Source of the DNA: Branchiostoma floridae
Lineage: Eukaryota > Chordata > Leptocardii > Amphioxiformes > Branchiostomatidae
DNA: 64,000 bases
Reading direction: 5' to 3'
NCBI RefSeq assembly: GCF_000003815.2
Contig: NC_049985.1
Coordinates: 13,357,567 to 13,421,566, forward strand
Part shown: piece by piece, positions 60,801-64,000 of the stretch
Layout: every line of letters starts with the position of its first letter
Numbering within the stretch: the stretch's first letter is position 1
The notes under the pieces: generated by a model
The model's input: the letters and a program-made list of their open reading frames with translations, nothing else
The model's database searches: none
Told to the model about the DNA's origin: nothing
Program-made: the position numbers and the translations under genes

Positions 60801-63103
60801 GTCAACACCAAGCCTGTGAAGTGGAACTCCTTCGACAGGAGCATCGTTAGGCACGAGCCGCCCGTCATGAACACTAACGGCATCAGTTCAAGTAAGACTG
60901 AATCTACAGGTGACGTGCAACATCCAATCATGTTTACTTTCCTCCTACTTTCTCTTTTCACCACCACATCAAACTCTTACTTTGTGGTAGACATCACAAC
61001 TGATGTATTCAGATCAAAGTTCAAGTAAACAATTTTTATTTTTGGTCTGTCAGTAACAGTAACAGTTGCTAGTTTATCAACTGTTGTGACATCAGATTCT
61101 GCACCTTTCTGGTCAACATATCATCACCATTACTTGTTATAATACATTGTTTGGACTAGGGGTTCCTCTTTATTAGAATACTTGGATATGTAACATGATT
61201 TTATAAAGAACATGATTAATAAATTGATAAAAGCAGGATGAAGTTATAAACCATGGAATTTCTAGAATCACTGCACACAAAACAAATCAGCTCAAATGAT
61301 ACTTTATCCAAAGAAAAGAGATTTCTGAAAAATTAGCCCTTCAATAAAATATTAGAGCTGTTTGTAAACCTCTAAGCTTACAATAAAGACATTGATGGGA
61401 TGAATATAGATCTATGTGACAGTCTCTTTTGCATCAAAGTTGAGTTATGATAGATTTTTTTCTTTACCTTATCATTTACAGTTTACCTGATCACATTCAT
61501 CGTGTTTGCTGTCTTCAGATAAATATTGACACTGTAGTATTTTAGAATGAAGCATGACTGTGTGGTTTGATACATAATTTCTGTGTTTACGGCTCTTGAC
61601 AATGGTAACTTTATTCCAGATCAAGCAGTGGTGATCCCCAGACCGCCCCCTCAGATGGGCATGTCAGGAGGTATGAGGACCCGGTCTCAGTCCACACCGT
61701 CTGGGTTTGGTCCTGGTTCTGGTCTGCCCAGGCCTCATAGCTTCCACTCAGGTACACAGCTCCACACAATATATCATGTACATGTACCTAACATCAAGGG
61801 GCACAGCAAGTACATTTTATGGATGCCGTCATCTGCACTGACTCACAATCTGATGAAAAAGTGTGATAAGAGGATACAATGTATGATGGGTAACAAAACC
61901 AACATGCCCATATTTTTACAATATAGACCATCAACAAGGTAACAAGGGATGGAATATGGCATCACAGCCAATAATTCTTGCATTCAAGAAGTGCACAAGA
62001 CGGACACTGTAGTCACTGTGGTAGCCTAGTACAGAATGTACCAGGTTTAAAATACACTACCAAATTACTGTCACTTTTAGTGAGGCTGAGTCTACCACAT
62101 GACATCCATTACCTGCTGTGGCCTAATACATTGTTGTGCTTTTACTTCCAGGGGATTTCCCCCGCATTATTTCTATCAGATTCTGTAGAAATGAAGACAT
62201 CACCTTACAAAAGTCTCTCTATTACATGTATGTTGTGTCAGAAAAGCTGAAAGTTGCCCAGAATTCAGTGAGCAAAAATAAAATAGTTAACGTTACTTCT
62301 CTATCTCATGTCCGCTGCCCTAGCCACTTGGCCAGTCAATGCTACTGAATTGAAAATTTGAGTAGTACAATGTAGTCATTTACAACTCCTTACTTTCATG
62401 CAGTTCCATAAGATGCATTGAGAGTATATTTGTTCCATCAGGTTTCCCTGAGAGGCACAATGACACAGTGACGTCCAAGCTGGAGCGGTCGCTGGAGACA
62501 GTGGCACCACTGCTGAGGGAAATCTTCCTGGACTTTGCCCAGTTTCTGTCCAGGACACTAGTGGGGAGCCACGGGCAGGAGCTGCTCATTGAAGGTATAC
62601 AATGTTCTAACTGTGTTATACATGCTCTAACTGTGTGACTAAAACTAGCTACAGATTCAAAAACTTGATAACTGTATTCTTCAGTCCGCATTATTTGTGA
62701 TTTAGGAAGTGAGATATTTGAATCTAATGTGGGAGTAGATACATCTGAAACACAACATTGGGCTTTTTTGTGCAAACTTTAGCCTAGGTCGTTGCATAAT
62801 TTGTTGCTCTATACATTTTTAGATTATATGAACAACAGGAAAAACGCTACAGAGGTGTTTGATAAAACTTACATATCGGAGGGATCTGAAGGGCCGTTAT
62901 ATATTCATATGTGGCATGTTAAACTGGTAACAAGAGTCTGGGAGTCAGGAATGTTCTTTCTACAACAAAGTGTTCTTCACTAGTGCACTAGCGCCCCCTA
63001 CGTAAACACAGCTGCAATGCACCCTTTCTCCCCCTGTGCAGGTCTGGTGTGTATGAAGTCCAGCACATCAGTAGTGGAACTTGTCATGATGCTGTGTTCA
63101 CAG
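679..63103 (+). CDS. NBEA/LRBA-like: Neurobeachin/LRBA-type BEACH protein gene, 5' part (exons 1-37, continues past window)
   Basis: The spliced product is a large cytoplasmic, membrane-associated scaffold of the BEACH family. Known members (NBEA, LRBA, fly rugose, worm SEL-2) act in vesicle trafficking and receptor targeting and bind PKA RII. In order, the sequence shows a short variable N-terminus, a conserved helical segment with [19 protein letters not shown], a ConA/LamG-like domain (about residues 225-400), an armadillo/DUF4704 region (to about 950), a disordered linker with an AKAP-type helix (1150-1161), a second conserved helical block (about 1440-1710), another disordered linker, and the block ending in [20 protein letters not shown]. 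The DUF1088, PH-BEACH, BEACH and WD40 parts are missing, so they must lie downstream. All introns placed are GT-AG and phases match throughout. NBEA and LRBA are vertebrate duplicates; this looks like the single pre-duplication orthologue. Residue numbers in the exon entries omit cassette exon 30. Confidence 0.96.
2758..2987. mobile_element. Palindromic MITE, copy 1
   Basis: The left end AACGCAAGTTCACCTTTAT and the right end ATAAAGGTGAACTCGCGTT are inverted repeats. A further inner inverted match, TTATTTAGGGATA against TATCCCTAAATA, lets nearly the whole element fold. It is flanked by TA or ACAT on both sides. It lies in intron 1. Confidence 0.8.
6211..6720. repeat. Inverted repeat with internal direct repeat
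   Basis: Outer inverted segments are ATCAGAATATG (6221) against CATATTCTGAT (about 6698-6708), and CAGTGTTCGAAATAC (6237) against GTATTTCGACCACTG (6666-6680). Inside, TTGCAGAAGAAAA plus CAATCTGCAATATTGCAGAA occurs twice (6270-6329 and 6595-6652) in the same direction. This looks like a diverged or composite MITE; no clean target duplication was found. Confidence 0.55.
14452..14476. repeat. TATATG microsatellite
   Basis: Four to five copies of a 6-bp TATATG unit in intron 1. Confidence 0.9.
15017..15100. mobile_element. Short MITE (TACTGTAAATGCA family), partial copy
   Basis: It begins TACTATAAATGCATTTAAGT and ends CATTTACAGTACTG with inverted ends. GTTTGTGGTGGTATTGAATT corresponds to the family body at 36229. 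Confidence 0.6.
15436..15540. mobile_element. Short MITE (TACTGTAAATGCA family), second partial copy
   Basis: It contains TGGTTTTGAGTTCGCAGTG and ends CATAAAACCACCATGAAAGT then TTCTGCATTTATAGTATTC. This is parallel to the right half of the copy at 36206-36404. Confidence 0.6.
18948..19121. repeat. 25-bp minisatellite
   Basis: Seven tandem copies of TTTGTAGAGTACAGTTATTG then TAC. Each unit has paired GTAC palindromes. It lies in intron 1. Confidence 0.9.
20600..20790. mobile_element. Palindromic MITE, copy 2
   Basis: It begins AACGCTAGTTCACCTTTATC with CAGGGTAACCTATATCCATT, and its complementary end carries GGATAAAGGCTAACTTATG. It shares TATCCCTAAATACC with copy 1. The right terminus is more diverged. 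Confidence 0.75.
23690..23794 (+). CDS. Exon 2 (residues 64-98)
   Basis: It reads [20 protein letters not shown] onward and continues directly from exon 1 in phase 0. It matches the LVGGEFDLEMNFII block of neurobeachin. The acceptor TTGTTACAG is followed by TTGGTG and the donor is GTAAGC. The exon is N-terminal alpha-helical, ahead of the ConA-like domain. Confidence 0.95.
24041..24130. repeat. 90-bp hairpin (inverted repeat)
   Basis: GAATACAACACGGTGTATTC then TGTATCAC (24041-24068) is inverted at 24104-24130 (GTGATGCGGAATACACCGTG then TTGTATC). The loop is CpG-rich. It may be one end of the element that extends to about 24420. Confidence 0.7.
24131..24420. mobile_element. CpG-rich inverted-repeat element
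   Basis: TTATTTATGTCATACC (24131-24146) is inverted at 24405-24420 (GGTATGACATAAATG). The interior is unusually rich in TCGAAC-type CpG motifs. It adjoins the hairpin at 24041. Class uncertain. Confidence 0.5.
25330..25600. repeat. Degenerate minisatellite, about 50-bp unit
   Basis: Five to six diverged copies of a unit containing ATTAGGGAATGACCATTATG and a G/A-rich spacer, in intron 2. Confidence 0.65.
26755..26890. repeat. CACCTG-rich degenerate repeat
   Basis: Repeated CACCTGTTTCCAGCACC and TTCTAACCACCTTCACCTG variants in intron 2. The short plus-strand ORF over it is not credible as a gene. Confidence 0.6.
27810..27936 (+). CDS. Exon 3 (residues 99-141)
   Basis: It encodes [19 protein letters not shown] and what follows, ending in the DDMIA motif conserved in NBEA/LRBA. 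The acceptor is CTCTGCAG and the donor GTGAGG, and it leaves one base of a codon (phase 1). The 1.7 kb intron that follows (27937-29609) shows no recognisable element. Confidence 0.95.
29610..29710 (+). CDS. Exon 4 (residues 141-174)
   Basis: It encodes [20 protein letters not shown] then [14 protein letters not shown], nearly identical to vertebrate neurobeachin. The first Asp codon is split with exon 3. The acceptor has a strong CCTCCCTCCC tract and the donor is GTGAGC. The 464-bp intron after it contains nothing recognisable. Confidence 0.96.
30175..30270 (+). CDS. Exon 5 (residues 175-206)
   Basis: It encodes [20 protein letters not shown] and then [12 protein letters not shown], the conserved entry to the ConA/LamG-like domain. 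It is 96 nt, phase 0 on both sides. The 386-bp intron after it shows nothing recognisable. Confidence 0.95.
30657..30778 (+). CDS. Exon 6: start of ConA/LamG-like domain (residues 207-247)
   Basis: It begins [20 protein letters not shown] and continues [20 protein letters not shown], the typical first strands of the concanavalin A-like fold in BEACH proteins. The final Cys codon is split (phase 2). The 252-bp intron that follows is featureless. Confidence 0.96.
31031..31157 (+). CDS. Exon 7: ConA/LamG-like domain (residues 248-289)
   Basis: It encodes [20 protein letters not shown] and ends in [10 protein letters not shown], almost invariant in neurobeachins. The donor is GTCAGT. The 1.5 kb intron after it (31158-32655) has no element I can define. 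Confidence 0.96.
32656..32775 (+). CDS. Exon 8: ConA/LamG-like domain (residues 290-329)
   Basis: It encodes [20 protein letters not shown] then [20 protein letters not shown], the central sandwich strands of the domain. It is 120 nt, phase 0, with donor GTAAGT. Confidence 0.97.
35228..35629. repeat. Direct duplication, about 200 bp
   Basis: Units at about 35228-35437 and 35438-35629 share AAAGTTCAAAATCTCTGCAC, GGACTGTCCCCT and GGATTGCATGTTATTGCTTA in the same order. A G homopolymer lies at the start of the second. Confidence 0.8.
36206..36404. mobile_element. Short MITE (TACTGTAAATGCA family), fullest copy
   Basis: The left end CTGTAACTGCATTTAAGTTC and the right end GTTTCTGC-type ACATTTCTGCATTTACAGTA are imperfect inverted repeats. 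The body has GCGGTGGTTTTAAGTTCGCG and AAAACCACCACAAAC. It lies at the end of intron 8, about 180 bp before exon 9. Confidence 0.65.
36583..36729 (+). CDS. Exon 9: ConA/LamG-like domain (residues 330-378)
   Basis: It encodes [20 protein letters not shown], then [20 protein letters not shown] and IYQLGPGYM, the last strands of the domain. It is 147 nt, phase 0. It is followed by the intron carrying the foldback element. Confidence 0.97.
36871..40351. mobile_element. 3.5-kb foldback element with long inverted arms and internal tandem repeats
   Basis: The left arm (about 36871-38136) and right arm (about 38937-40351) are inverted copies with very high similarity. Examples are GTTGCCATGGCAAC in both, and CCAATATTTCCATTTCAAGA at 37429 against its complement near 39790. 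Both ends are TTAA followed by GAG (36871-36877 and, inverted, 40345-40351). Towards the middle lie degenerate units of about 165 bp with CCAGGGCATTCC and ATACCAAATTTCAGGTCAT. The centre holds a partial third copy of the terminal region (about 38155-38345, direct relative to the left arm). There is no transposase ORF. It fills intron 9. Confidence 0.9.
38353..39640. repeat. Degenerate 165-bp tandem repeats inside the foldback element
   Basis: Unit landmarks (GTCCAGGGCATTCC or variant) occur at 38353, 38518, 38694, 38851, about 39036, 39199, 39363 and 39526, spaced about 157-185 bp. The inverted left arm has corresponding units but about one fewer. Confidence 0.85.
40412..40468 (+). CDS. Exon 10 (residues 379-397)
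   Basis: This 57-nt microexon encodes [19 protein letters not shown], matching the FKFKSESD...HKK segment of neurobeachin. The acceptor is CTCCCCAG and the donor GTAAGA. It starts only 60 bp after the right end of the foldback element. The 307-bp intron after it is plain. Confidence 0.94.
40776..40943 (+). CDS. Exon 11 (residues 398-453)
   Basis: It encodes [20 protein letters not shown], then [20 protein letters not shown] and PHALML, conserved in the family. The exon then runs ten further residues ([10 protein letters not shown]) that vertebrate NBEA and LRBA lack before DVRAIV of the next exon. A second in-frame donor (AAG followed by GTCGTG at 40935) lies 9 nt upstream of the chosen GTGAGT. 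The 410-bp intron begins with an ACAAAC-rich simple tract (about 40970-41050). Confidence 0.93.
40970..41050. repeat. Purine-rich simple repeat (ACAAAC/GAATGA)
   Basis: Low-complexity tract at the start of intron 11. Confidence 0.7.
41354..41416 (+). CDS. Exon 12 (residues 454-474)
   Basis: It encodes [20 protein letters not shown] plus Q, the conserved start of the armadillo-like region. It is 63 nt, phase 0. The 618-bp intron after it has no recognisable element. Confidence 0.95.
42035..42102 (+). CDS. Exon 13 (residues 475-497)
   Basis: It encodes [20 protein letters not shown] then SV, with a Cys codon split into exon 14. It matches [10 protein letters not shown] of neurobeachin. The acceptor TATTGCAG precedes GTTCTG. 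The 185-bp intron after it is short. Confidence 0.93.
42288..42396 (+). CDS. Exon 14 (residues 498-533)
   Basis: It encodes [20 protein letters not shown] then [16 protein letters not shown], with the final block identical to vertebrate NBEA. It is followed by a 1.4 kb intron (42397-43788) that holds two separate DNA-transposon remnants listed below. Confidence 0.95.
42461..42867. mobile_element. Mariner/pogo-like MITE with TA target duplication
   Basis: The ends are CAGTCAAACCTGT and ACAGGTTTGACTG, perfect 13-bp inverted repeats, with TA on each side (42459-42460, 42868-42869). The right part contains two tandem variants of a GGCCACCT...TATAGTGGCCA unit. A T-rich run at 42475-42496 followed by unrelated sequence suggests a reverse-oriented retroposed insert within the left part. 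There is no transposase ORF, so it is non-autonomous. Confidence 0.75.
42899..43354. mobile_element. hAT-like non-autonomous element with 8-bp target duplication
   Basis: The left end is TAGGGCTTGGTACCGGTAC. The right end, read from the other strand, is TAGAGGTGGGTACCGGTAC. GTGACAAC flanks both sides (42891-42898 and 43355-43362), a perfect 8-bp duplication as expected for hAT transposition. The subterminal parts are rich in GGTCCGGACC-like motifs. There is no transposase coding capacity. Confidence 0.8.
43789..43941 (+). CDS. Exon 15 (residues 534-584)
   Basis: It encodes [20 protein letters not shown] and continues to [16 protein letters not shown], armadillo-like helices conserved in NBEA/LRBA. 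It is 153 nt, phase 0. The ORFs in other frames here are shadows. Confidence 0.95.
43942..46289 (+). other. Intron 15 (2.3 kb)
   Basis: It opens with a minisatellite at 44000-44162. Stretches 44680-45120 and 45290-45760 are of higher complexity than typical intron DNA here and are possible regulatory sequence. A short GTTATTGTA-containing tandem lies at 45976-46026. No exon is recognised. Confidence 0.7.
44000..44162. repeat. Minisatellite, 18-20 bp unit
   Basis: About nine diverged tandem copies of a GGACACTACTGGGGGTAC-like unit. The unit is read through by a minus-strand ORF giving VPPVVSV-type repeats, which I regard as a by-product. Confidence 0.85.
46290..46458 (+). CDS. Exon 16 (residues 585-641)
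   Basis: It encodes [20 protein letters not shown] and continues [20 protein letters not shown] to GIAPKGM, matching NBEA closely. The terminal G completes an Asp codon with exon 17. The 575-bp intron after it shows nothing definable. Confidence 0.96.
47034..47113 (+). CDS. Exon 17 (residues 641-667)
   Basis: It encodes [20 protein letters not shown] then MKQLILK, the conserved armadillo segment. The donor is GTAAGG. The 516-bp intron that follows ends with two candidate acceptors. Confidence 0.95.
47630..47692 (+). CDS. Exon 18 (residues 668-688)
   Basis: It encodes [20 protein letters not shown] then E, equivalent to DRGVKEDELQ in vertebrates. The acceptor CCCATTCAG was chosen by homology. 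An in-frame acceptor at 47596 (TTTTCAG) would add 11 residues, [11 protein letters not shown]. The 463-bp intron after it is plain. Confidence 0.92.
48156..48253 (+). CDS. Exon 19 (residues 689-721)
   Basis: It encodes [20 protein letters not shown] then [12 protein letters not shown], nearly identical to the LRBA/NBEA segment. It ends with two bases of an Arg codon. The 212-bp intron is short. Confidence 0.96.
48466..48558 (+). CDS. Exon 20 (residues 721-752)
   Basis: It encodes [20 protein letters not shown] then [11 protein letters not shown]. The donor at 48559 splits a Lys codon; splitting it any other way gives a stop in exon 21. The exon is armadillo-like. Confidence 0.95.
48595..49522. 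repeat. 43-bp minisatellite filling intron 20
   Basis: About twenty tandem copies of a unit of about 43 bp with core TATACCTTCAGCACCAAGG and GACAGGGATGGT occupy most of the 1,058-bp intron. Copies at about 48940-49230 are nearly identical, while the outer ones are diverged, which implies recent central expansion. The intron's own splice sites lie outside the array. Confidence 0.93.
49617..49725 (+). CDS. Exon 21 (residues 753-788)
   Basis: It encodes [20 protein letters not shown] then [16 protein letters not shown], conserved with NBEA. The acceptor is TGTTACAG and the donor GTAGGT, phase 0. The 435-bp intron after it is unremarkable. Confidence 0.95.
50161..50242 (+). CDS. Exon 22 (residues 789-816)
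   Basis: It encodes [20 protein letters not shown] then SCRVHNP. It ends with one base of a Met codon. The donor is GTATGG. The 604-bp intron after it is AT-rich without recognisable elements. Confidence 0.94.
50847..50970 (+). CDS. Exon 23 (residues 816-857)
   Basis: It encodes [20 protein letters not shown] and continues [19 protein letters not shown], the most conserved block of this region. The final Arg codon is split with exon 24. Confidence 0.96.
51255..51480 (+). mobile_element. Probable tRNA-derived SINE
   Basis: It begins TGTGGCGTAGCTGATAGAGT (A-box-like) with a degenerate B-box-like stretch near 51297-51312. The body carries CAGGTGTAAAAATGGGTACC, a motif I associate with tRNA-derived SINE bodies of invertebrate deuterostomes. 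It lies in intron 23. Exact ends and the target duplication are not clear. Confidence 0.55.
51613..51805 (+). CDS. Exon 24 (residues 858-921)
   Basis: It encodes [20 protein letters not shown] and continues [20 protein letters not shown] then [15 protein letters not shown], a hallmark segment of NBEA/LRBA. It is 193 nt. The donor is GTAATC. The 319-bp intron after it holds nothing notable. Confidence 0.97.
52125..52218 (+). CDS. Exon 25 (residues 922-953)
   Basis: It encodes [20 protein letters not shown] then [11 protein letters not shown], the end of the armadillo region and a probable helix. Sequence conservation drops after AKAYEQY, as in vertebrates. The 460-bp intron after it has no definable element. 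Confidence 0.92.
52679..54254 (+). CDS. Exon 26: large disordered linker with AKAP-like helix (residues 953-1478)
   Basis: This 1,576-nt exon is open throughout and encodes a Ser/Thr/Ala/Glu/Asn-rich, mostly disordered linker. The family is variable here but has a similarly large exon. A predicted amphipathic helix, [17 protein letters not shown] (53266-53316), fits the PKA RII-binding consensus. An Ala/Thr-rich run (53940-54040) comes from GCA/ACT codon repeats. The end, [20 protein letters not shown] then [21 protein letters not shown], is nearly identical to NBEA. The 353-aa minus-strand ORF inside is a shadow. Confidence 0.95.
53269..53304 (+). other. Putative PKA RII-binding (AKAP) helix, residues 1150-1161
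   Basis: The residues [12 protein letters not shown] give the pattern L-xx-VI-xx-VV-xx-L, matching the RII-binding amphipathic helix consensus. Vertebrate neurobeachin has its mapped RII site in the corresponding linker, near residue 1100. The match is by pattern and position, with no binding evidence. Confidence 0.65.
54598..54751 (+). CDS. Exon 27 (residues 1478-1529)
   Basis: It encodes [20 protein letters not shown], then [20 protein letters not shown] and [12 protein letters not shown], almost invariant in NBEA/LRBA. It is phase 0 at its end. The 523-bp intron after it is plain. Confidence 0.97.
55275..55455 (+). CDS. Exon 28 (residues 1530-1590)
   Basis: It encodes [20 protein letters not shown], then [20 protein letters not shown] and [16 protein letters not shown]. 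It lacks the SKT insertion of NBEA and so resembles LRBA (HELENIEPTQGL) at this point. It ends one base into a codon. Confidence 0.96.
55540..55705 (-). mobile_element. Possible LINE 3'-end coding fragment
   Basis: On the minus strand the stretch reads open in two frames, one giving [18 protein letters not shown]. This resembles the [K/R]xxKTYVDxLxxDxG-type tail seen near the ends of many LINE reverse-transcriptase ORFs. It is short and has no RT motif in view. It lies in intron 28. Confidence 0.35.
56032..56171 (+). CDS. Exon 29 (residues 1590-1636)
   Basis: It begins [20 protein letters not shown] (NBEA: VCCVAVRNCLECRQ) and runs through a variable tail to [10 protein letters not shown]. 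The donor GTTTGT at 56172 is weaker than most here. Length and phase fit both exon 30 and exon 31 as the next exon. Confidence 0.92.
56288..56520. mobile_element. Palindromic MITE, copy 3
   Basis: The left end AACATTGGTTCACCTTTATC and the right end AGGTGAACAAGTGTT are inverted. TA flanks both ends when the bordering T and A are counted. It shares AGGGTAACCTATATCCATTG with the copy at 20600. It lies in intron 29. Confidence 0.75.
56952..57044 (+). CDS. Exon 30: possible in-frame cassette exon (31 residues)
   Basis: The stretch between CACTGCAG and GTATGT is 93 nt and phase 0-0. It stays open in the protein's frame, encoding [20 protein letters not shown] then [11 protein letters not shown]. 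It has no counterpart I recognise in vertebrate NBEA or LRBA, although the family is variable here. Splicing exon 29 straight to exon 31 also keeps frame, so it may be alternative or not used. Confidence 0.5.
57045..58128 (+). other. Intron 30 (1.1 kb; or 2.0 kb from 56172 if the cassette is skipped)
   Basis: The intron is AT-rich with C/T-rich tracts. I see no repeat family or exon in it. Confidence 0.6.
58129..58245 (+). CDS. Exon 31 (residues 1637-1675 without cassette)
   Basis: It encodes [20 protein letters not shown] then [19 protein letters not shown], the last part matching the RLLQD[VM][12 protein letters not shown] block of NBEA/LRBA. It is 117 nt, phase 0. The 431-bp intron after it contains a single copy of the intron-20 minisatellite unit. 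Confidence 0.95.
58489..58520. repeat. Isolated single copy of the 43-bp minisatellite unit
   Basis: The sequence TGTGATGGACATTCAGCACC then AAGGACAGGC matches the core of the intron-20 array, 9 kb away, as a lone unit in intron 31. Confidence 0.7.
58677..59486 (+). CDS. Exon 32: conserved block plus second disordered linker (residues 1676-1945)
   Basis: It begins [20 protein letters not shown] then [11 protein letters not shown], invariant in the family, with a hydrophobic helix [11 protein letters not shown]. About 230 residues of Ser/Glu/Lys/Thr-rich linker follow. It is open to the donor GTAAAC at 59487 (ACA GAG before it). Without splicing, the frame would continue to a stop at 59598-59600 and add a hydrophobic tail. 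Confidence 0.95.
59487..60070 (+). other. Intron 32, with a possible intronic polyadenylation site
   Basis: The exon 32 frame runs on to a TAA at 59598-59600 and an AATAAA lies at 59719-59724. The rest is AT-rich. See the findings for the possible short isoform. Confidence 0.4.
60071..60208 (+). CDS. Exon 33 (residues 1946-1991)
   Basis: It encodes an acidic stretch followed by [20 protein letters not shown] then PDEEVIQ. The helix [11 protein letters not shown] may correspond to NBEA's VKEILKSLVAA segment. It is 138 nt, phase 0. The 529-bp intron after it has nothing definable. Confidence 0.85.
60738..60891 (+). CDS. Exon 34 (residues 1992-2043)
   Basis: It encodes [20 protein letters not shown] and continues [18 protein letters not shown], which matches the [QH]FxSFDRSVVV motif of NBEA/LRBA. 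The donor is GTAAGA. A second donor at 60910 (GTGACG) is also in frame and adds SKTEST. The 728-bp intron after it is AT-rich and plain. Confidence 0.88.
61620..61751 (+). CDS. Exon 35 (residues 2043-2086)
   Basis: It encodes [20 protein letters not shown] then [20 protein letters not shown], a Pro/Gly/Ser-rich linker. The first codon is split with exon 34 and gives Asn or, with the longer donor, Asp. The donor is GTACAC. Assignment rests on phase, good splice sites and position, since the segment is variable in the family. The 690-bp intron after it is plain. Confidence 0.75.
62442..62594 (+). CDS. Exon 36 (residues 2087-2138)
   Basis: It encodes [20 protein letters not shown], then [20 protein letters not shown] and [10 protein letters not shown], matching the [20 protein letters not shown] block of NBEA. 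It ends one base into a Gly codon. The 447-bp intron after it is plain. Confidence 0.97.
63042..63103 (+). CDS. Exon 37 (residues 2138-2158)
   Basis: It encodes [20 protein letters not shown] then Q, nearly identical to NBEA and LRBA. The acceptor has a CCCCCTGTGCAG tract; the donor is GTAAGG, phase 0. It is the last exon in the window; the next should begin EWQNSIQKNAG-like. Confidence 0.97.
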
Positions 63104-64000
63104 GTAAGGTGTTAAGCGAATAGCAATCATTATAATTTTAATACTACAGTACTATTTCAGGTACAGTTTTCAATGTTGGTGCATCCAAGGTGCAGCTCAT
63201 GCTTGTGTCTGCAATTCTCTCAAAGTTCAACAGGTGGCATACATAAACTTTTGATAAAATATGAAGCCTACACTGGCAGGCGGTCCCATTGAATTTATGC
63301 CCGAGGATTGAATTGCTAAACAGTTCATAAATTTTCAAGATGTTTTAACAGAAGTTAGCTTATTGGCTAGTGATGAATGAATACAATGGCTACAGGGTTG
63401 GACAAGTTTTCTAAAATTGACTTGTCCTATCGGGCAAGTACTTAAAAAAATTTACTTGCCCGAACCAACTTTTCACTTGCCTGAAATCTAAATGACATTT
63501 TTCTATGTATATTCATGGCCTTCAATGGAATTTTTGTTATTGGCTCTATTTTCTGTGTTAATCAATGCTTGATGTCATGACTTTGAAAAGTAGCAAGTAC
63601 ATGTACATCAAAATCTCGCTCAATGGAGAAGAGCTAACTTGTCCGATCGGGCAAGTGGAGAAGGACATGCACTTGCCCGAATGGCATTTTCACTTGCCCG
63701 GGACTATAGGGCTAGTGGACTTGTTTATCCCTGGGCTATGATATGACCATTTGAGGAAAATACAGATACACATAGAAATATAGTACTCTGAAGTCTAGAT
63801 TGTGCCTAACTGTGTATGTTGTAGGAAGGCAAGGTTAGGCATTGAGTATCAGTTAGGCATTTTTAGCACTCAATACCAATTGTCCACTGTCAGGATTGCA
63901 TTAAGCTAGGATGGTGTTCACATGATCACATTGAATGTCCATCATAAGTCGTCCAGATTTAAGGAGTCTGTCTTTGGTGTTCTACATTGTCAGTGGAGTG
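63104..64000 (+). other. Start of intron 37 (runs off the window)
   Basis: No exon was found in the last 0.9 kb. The intron holds a repeat with GGGCAAGT and its complement ACTTGCCC (63405-63735). Confidence 0.7.
63405..63735. repeat. GGGCAAGT/ACTTGCCC repeat
   Basis: Two diverged copies (63405-63490 and 63636-63735) contain CTTGTCC[TG]ATCGGGCAAGT followed by ACTTGCCCGAA and TTTTCACTTGCC. Each can fold on itself. Confidence 0.65.

Noticed and set aside
1-64000. Nested Mab21-like gene, known from vertebrate NBEA/LRBA introns
   Set aside because: No single-exon ORF of about 360 residues with Mab21 features on either strand; it may lie downstream.
1-64000. tRNA or rRNA genes, CRISPR arrays, bacterial-type operons
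   Set aside because: None seen; the only tRNA-like signal is the degenerate SINE head at about 51255.

Overview
This is an animal nuclear-genome window, 64 kb, holding the 5' two-thirds of a single large plus-strand gene. The gene is the neurobeachin/LRBA-type BEACH-domain scaffold protein, cut into at least 36 coding exons plus one possible cassette exon. Every intron I could place has GT-AG ends and the reading frame stays open across all junctions. The conceptual protein resembles vertebrate NBEA and LRBA about equally. That fits a lineage that never duplicated the gene, and together with the type of intronic repeats it suggests a lancelet (Branchiostoma) or another invertebrate deuterostome. 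The species call is an inference.

Layout: bases 1-678 are upstream DNA and 5' UTR, with a TATA-less promoter signature (CCAAT, NRF1-like and YY1-like motifs between 503 and 561). Exon 1 is at 679-867, followed by a 22.8 kb first intron. Exons 2-12 (23690-41416) encode the N-terminal alpha-helical region and the concanavalin A/laminin-G-like domain. Exons 13-25 (42035-52218) encode the armadillo-like DUF4704 region. Exon 26 (52679-54254) is a 1.6 kb exon that is mostly low-complexity Ser/Thr/Ala/Glu-rich linker. It carries a good match to the PKA RII-binding (AKAP) helix known from neurobeachin and ends in a highly conserved block. Exons 27-31 encode the second conserved helical region, exon 32 another long disordered linker, and exons 33-37 lead into the pre-PH conserved region. 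The DUF1088, PH-BEACH, BEACH and WD40 parts must lie beyond base 64000. About 2,158 codons are present (2,189 with the cassette exon).

No second protein-coding gene, tRNA, rRNA or CRISPR is supported. The long ORF antisense to exon 26 is a shadow of its low-complexity codons. The introns hold the accessory content. Intron 9 carries a 3.5 kb foldback element with arms of about 1.3 kb, internal repeats of about 165 bp and TTAA at both ends. Intron 14 has a TA-flanked mariner-like MITE next to a hAT-like element with a perfect 8-bp target duplication. A palindromic MITE family has three copies (introns 1, 1 and 29), and a second short MITE family occurs in introns 1 and 8. There are several minisatellites, the largest a 43-bp unit nearly filling intron 20, plus a tRNA-type SINE, a possible LINE fragment and other inverted repeats.

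The most noteworthy items are the foldback element, which would be transcribed as a very long double-stranded hairpin in the pre-mRNA, the conserved AKAP motif, several in-frame alternative-splicing options, and a possible intronic-polyadenylation isoform ending in a hydrophobic tail.
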